Both the position numbers and the translations under genes were made by a program. Below are positions 34,936-37,473 of a DNA stretch of 37,473 nt, piece after piece. The DNA comes from Erythrobacter sp. (lineage in GTDB: Bacteria > Pseudomonadota > Alphaproteobacteria > Sphingomonadales > Sphingomonadaceae): assembly GCA_030148605.1 (NCBI GenBank), contig JASBTD010000054.1, forward strand, positions 1-37,473. The letters run 5' to 3'. A model generated the notes under the pieces. It was not told the origin of the DNA. It was given only the letters and a program-made list of their open reading frames with translations, and made no database searches. Each line of letters starts with the position of its first letter. Position 1 is the first letter of the stretch.

Positions 34936-35274
34936 ATGAGCCAAAGCCGACCTGTCTACCTGAAACTGCGCGACCAGATCGCTGCTGCCATTATCGAAGG
35001 CCGCTATGCCGAAGGCGAAATGCTGCCATCGGTGCGCGCGCTGGCTGCGGAGGAAGGCGCAAACCCTCTCACCGTCGCCAAGGCATACCAGCAGTTCCAG
35101 AATGATGGCCTGGTAGAGGTGCAGCGCGGTGTTGGAATGTATGTGGTTGAAGGCGCTGCGGATCGCCTGCGTAGCCGCGAGCGCGAGCAGTTTTTGCGCG
35201 AAGAATGGCCGGAAATCCGCGGCCGGATTGCGCGGCTCGGCATCGATCTTTCCGAACTAACTGAAAAAGCTTGA
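34936..35274 (+). CDS. GntR family regulator, YtrA type
   Basis: A 112-residue regulator: winged helix VYLKLRDQIAAAIIEGRYAEGEMLPSVRALAAEEGANPLTVAKAYQQFQNDGLVEVQRGVGMYV followed by a short helical tail (to about residue 110), without an effector domain. This is the small YtrA subfamily, which often controls ABC transporters; no such genes are adjacent. Its ATG has GAGGAAA upstream. It is divergent from the peptide transporter gene, a possible target. Confidence 0.88.
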   Translation: MSQSRPVYLKLRDQIAAAIIEGRYAEGEMLPSVRALAAEEGANPLTVAKAYQQFQNDGLVEVQRGVGMYVVEGAADRLRSREREQFLREEWPEIRGRIARLGIDLSELTEKA

Positions 35275-35464
35275 GAATTTCTCAAGAGCAGCGCCTGTCG
35301 CTTTCGTCCTGCATACCTGATTGGGTGGCTTGCGATTGACGCAAGTGTCTGGCACCATGCATTTAGTTTCGACGATGCGCTCTGGTTGCGGCAGCGTCGC
35401 AATTCTGTCGATGGAATTGCCATCGGCAAGAAGCCGCAGGTCAGCGGCCATTCGGGAGGAAGAC

Positions 35465-35746
35465 ATGATCAGGTCCGAACTGCTGCAAGCGCTTCACAGG
35501 GACAATCCGGAGCTGCGCGCCGAAGAAGTCGAGCAAGTGGTCGACATCTTTTTTGACGAAATCACAGAGCGGCTGTGCGATGGCGGCCGCGTGGAATTAC
35601 GCGGGTTTGGCGCATTTTCGACCCGCGAACGGGAAGCCCGGCAGGGCCGCAATCCGCGCACCGGTGAAACAGTGGAAGTGCCGGCCAAGCGTGTGCCTTA
35701 CTTCAAACCGGGCAAGGAAATGCGCAAGCGCATCAACGACGCTTGA
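35465..35746 (+). CDS. ihfB: Integration host factor beta subunit
   Basis: A 93-residue histone-like DNA-bending protein. MIRSELLQALHRDNPELRAEEVEQVVDIFFDEITERL, RVELRGFGAFSTRERE and GRNPRTGETVEVPAKRVPYFKPGKEMRKRIN are the standard IHF/HU blocks, with details favouring IHF beta. IHF pairs with IhfA, encoded elsewhere. The ATG at 35465 has GGGAGGAAG upstream; the frame from 35321 adds 48 unconserved residues. IHF commonly assists phage-type integrases such as the one in this window. Confidence 0.94.
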   Translation: MIRSELLQALHRDNPELRAEEVEQVVDIFFDEITERLCDGGRVELRGFGAFSTREREARQGRNPRTGETVEVPAKRVPYFKPGKEMRKRINDA

Positions 35747-35751
35747 TTGAC

Positions 35752-35771
35752 CTGCGAGTCGAGGCTCGCAG
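35752..35771. terminator. Hairpin after ihfB, weak terminator candidate
   Basis: CTGCGAG (35752-35758) and CTCGCAG (35765-35771) form a seven-base stem with a six-base loop, five bases after the ihfB stop. No T-tract follows directly, so termination is uncertain. Confidence 0.4.
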
Positions 35772-35852
35772 CAAAACCGGGAATTTTCCTTCAAACAAGC
35801 ATGTTTGCCGCGTTGCCGTGCGTGCTACGCGGCGCTAGAGCCTGTGCGCCTT

Positions 35853-35939
35853 GCGGGTGTGGCGGAATGGTAGACGCCGGGGACTTAAAATCCCCTGATC
35901 CTATAGATCGTGTGGGTTCGAGTCCCACCACCCGCACCA
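35853..35939 (+). tRNA. tRNA-Leu(TAA)
   Basis: The 87-base gene has acceptor GCGGGTG paired with CACCCGC, discriminator A and an encoded CCA. The anticodon arm is GGGGA-CTTAAAA-TCCCC with anticodon TAA. A long variable arm follows, as expected of a class II tRNA, then the T arm GTGGG-TTCGAGT-CCCAC. All stems are intact. It lies between ihfB and the PilZ gene. Confidence 0.95.
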
Positions 35940-36077
35940 GCCTGCTTCCGTGATAATACTCCGGCCGCGCGGTTAGCTCCGTTTTAACCCCTATTGAGGC
36001 ATGCCGGTTTCCTAAGGCACAGCTGGCCTAGGAGTAGTGGCGGCCAGCAAGGGTGGTAACAGGCGGGGTTTGGCATA

Positions 36078-36698
36078 ATGGAGCATGTGGCATTCGGGCC
36101 AGCCATGGATGAGGGGGAAGGGTGCGAACAGCGCGGCGCGAAGCGCTATTCCCTGCTGATCCGTCCGGCCAAACTGTCCTGCTCGCAAGGCGAATTCGTC
36201 TGTGTGCTGCGCGATGTGTCGCGCAGCGGGGTTAGCGCGCGCCTGTTCCATGACCTGCCCAATTGCACCGAATTCGAGCTCGAGCTTCAAAGCGGTCAAC
36301 GTTACCCGATGCGGCGCATGTGGTCACGCGCGCCTGAAGCGGGGTTCGAATTCCATCGCGATGTCGATGTGAGCAAGATCATCGCCGAGGTCGGGGCGCA
36401 TCCCAAGCGCGGCCTGCGCCTGGCGCTGGAATTTCCGATCGATATCACCGTTTCGGGAGTGCGTTCGACGGCGCTGGTGGAAAACATCTCTCAGCAAGGC
36501 GCGCGGATCCATTGCGATCAGCTGCTGGCACTGGACCAGAGTCTGGTGATCGAAGCACCTGGGCTGCGCCACACACGCGCAAAGGTGCGTTGGCGCCATG
36601 ATGCACAATATGGCGTTGTGTTCGATGACACCTATTCGCTGCGGGATTTTGCCCAGATATGCGCGCGCTTGCAGGCACCGGGTTTGATCGCGGATTAG
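36078..36698 (+). CDS. Tandem PilZ-domain protein
   Basis: A 206-residue protein with two PilZ-like halves, likely binding the second messenger cyclic di-GMP. The first half has the RGAKR (Arg19, Arg23) and DVSRSG (46-51) motifs that contact the ligand. The second half has RGLRLAL and NISQQG (136-141), a weaker match with Asn for Asp. No catalytic or membrane segment is seen. The start at 36078 is the first ATG of the frame. It stands alone between tRNA-Leu and the oxidoreductase gene. Its target is unknown. Confidence 0.88.
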   Translation: MEHVAFGPAMDEGEGCEQRGAKRYSLLIRPAKLSCSQGEFVCVLRDVSRSGVSARLFHDLPNCTEFELELQSGQRYPMRRMWSRAPEAGFEFHRDVDVSKIIAEVGAHPKRGLRLALEFPIDITVSGVRSTALVENISQQGARIHCDQLLALDQSLVIEAPGLRHTRAKVRWRHDAQYGVVFDDTYSLRDFAQICARLQAPGLIAD

Positions 36699-36780
36699 CC
36701 GCCAGAATCATCTGCAGCGCTTACCAGCCGTTAACCAATTTCCTTCACTCACCCGCATGAAACCGTTAACGGGGGAATAG

Positions 36781-37473
36781 ATGGAACAGCATGGTGCCTC
36801 AAGCCATGGCGCAATTGATGTCGACGTGGCAATCATCGGTGCAGGCCCGGCCGGTCTCACCGCCGGCTATTTGTTGACCAAGCAAGGCAAGTCAGTCGCG
36901 ATCATAGAGAAAGACGCGACCTATGTCGGCGGGATCAGCCGCACGGTGGAGCATGAAGGCTACCGCTTCGACATTGGCGGGCATCGCTTCTTCTCGAAAA
37001 GCCAGCAGGTTGTTGACCTGTGGAACGAGATTTTGCCTGATGATTTCATCCAGCGCCCGCGGATGAGCCGCATCTATTACGAAGGCAAATTCTACAGCTA
37101 TCCGCTGCGCGCCTTTGAAGCGCTGTGGAACCTCGGCTTCCTGCGCTCGACCGCCTGTATGCTCAGCTATCTGCGCTACAAGCTGTTCCCGATCCGCGAT
37201 GTGAAAAGCTTTGAAGACTGGACCACCAATCAGTTCGGCAAGAAGCTCTATTCGATCTTCTTCAAGACCTATACCGAAAAGGTCTGGGGCATGCCCTGCG
37301 ACGAGATGAGCGCCGATTGGGCCGCCCAGCGCATCAAGGGCCTTTCGCTGTGGAATGCCGTGACTGACGGGCTCAAGCGCTCGCTCGGCCTCAACAAGAA
37401 ACCCAATGACGGGCAGGAAGTGAAAACCCTGCTTGAGACATTCCGCTATCCGCGGCTTGGCCCCGGCATGATG
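36781..37473 (+). CDS. FAD-dependent oxidoreductase, C-terminus cut by window edge
   Basis: 231 codons are open from the ATG at 36781 to the right edge. The N-terminus has the Rossmann motif DVAIIGAGPAGLTAGYLL and the following IIEKDATYVGGISRTV. GYRFDIGGHRFFSKS and the RPRMSRIYYEGKFYSYPL stretch match the amine oxidase/protoporphyrinogen oxidase-like or UDP-galactopyranose mutase-like family. Relatives in sphingomonads often sit beside glycosyltransferase genes, which would lie past the edge. GGGGGA precedes the start. Substrate is not evident. Confidence 0.85.
   Translation, partial: MEQHGASSHGAIDVDVAIIGAGPAGLTAGYLLTKQGKSVAIIEKDATYVGGISRTVEHEGYRFDIGGHRFFSKSQQVVDLWNEILPDDFIQRPRMSRIYYEGKFYSYPLRAFEALWNLGFLRSTACMLSYLRYKLFPIRDVKSFEDWTTNQFGKKLYSIFFKTYTEKVWGMPCDEMSADWAAQRIKGLSLWNAVTDGLKRSLGLNKKPNDGQEVKTLLETFRYPRLGPGMM

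Noticed and set aside
35329..35345. CTTGCG-ATTGA-CGCAAG inverted repeat and TTGACG as an ihfB promoter
   Set aside because: The repeat is short and no good -10 box follows the -35-like sequence at a proper distance, so it was not listed as a promoter.

Overview
The window looks like chromosomal DNA of a sphingomonad alphaproteobacterium, probably of the Erythrobacter/Altererythrobacter group. This is inferred from the high GC content, a Xanthomonas/Caulobacter-type TonB-dependent receptor paired with a flavin-dependent halogenase, the rpe-heparinase-purH order, and the character of the predicted proteins. No database search was possible.

Region 1 (1-4078) is the end of an integrative element, all on the minus strand. 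Starting from its attachment site it reads tyrosine integrase, an unknown 165-residue protein, an AlpA-like excisionase, a RepB-type primase, and a P4/D5-type primase-helicase that runs off the left edge. The genes are tightly packed, with stop/start overlaps. The element abuts the 3' part of a tRNA-Arg(CCG) gene (4029-4078) that has no 5' half, so this fragment marks the element/chromosome junction. The rest of the element, and presumably the restored intact tRNA, lie beyond the left edge.

Region 2 (4103-15691) is a sugar-uptake locus. A flavin-dependent halogenase is divergent from a large TonB-dependent receptor. A LacI regulator overlapping an MFS transporter gene, a GH3 glycosidase lipoprotein and an SSF sodium/sugar symporter follow. 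Palindromes with an AACGTT-like core lie in the halogenase/receptor intergenic region and directly upstream of the GH3 gene, and are likely LacI operators. The model is: the receptor imports an oligosaccharide, the GH3 enzyme cuts it in the periplasm, and the symporter and MFS carrier import the sugar.

Region 3 (15777-28377) is mostly housekeeping. It holds an M20 peptidase/amidohydrolase, a diacylglycerol-kinase-like protein followed by a nucleotidyltransferase-like protein that may resemble Tam41, a DUF2141 protein, rpe-heparinase-purH, a small membrane protein coupled to an msrA lipoprotein gene, a Fur/Zur regulator, dxs and an enoyl-CoA hydratase family gene.

Region 4 (28387-34749), on the minus strand, holds an MlaA-like protein without a lipobox, an NnrU family membrane protein, two coupled amidohydrolases (one lacking the HxH metal motif) and a POT peptide transporter, with a strong terminator between the transporter and the amidohydrolases. 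Transporter plus amidohydrolases suggests peptide or dipeptide-like substrate use.

Region 5 (34936-37473) holds a YtrA-type GntR regulator, ihfB, tRNA-Leu(TAA), a tandem PilZ protein and the start of a FAD-dependent oxidoreductase cut by the right edge.

No CRISPR array, rRNA or recognisable insertion sequence was seen, and no gene-free stretch exceeds 300 bases apart from 35747-36077, which contains the tRNA.
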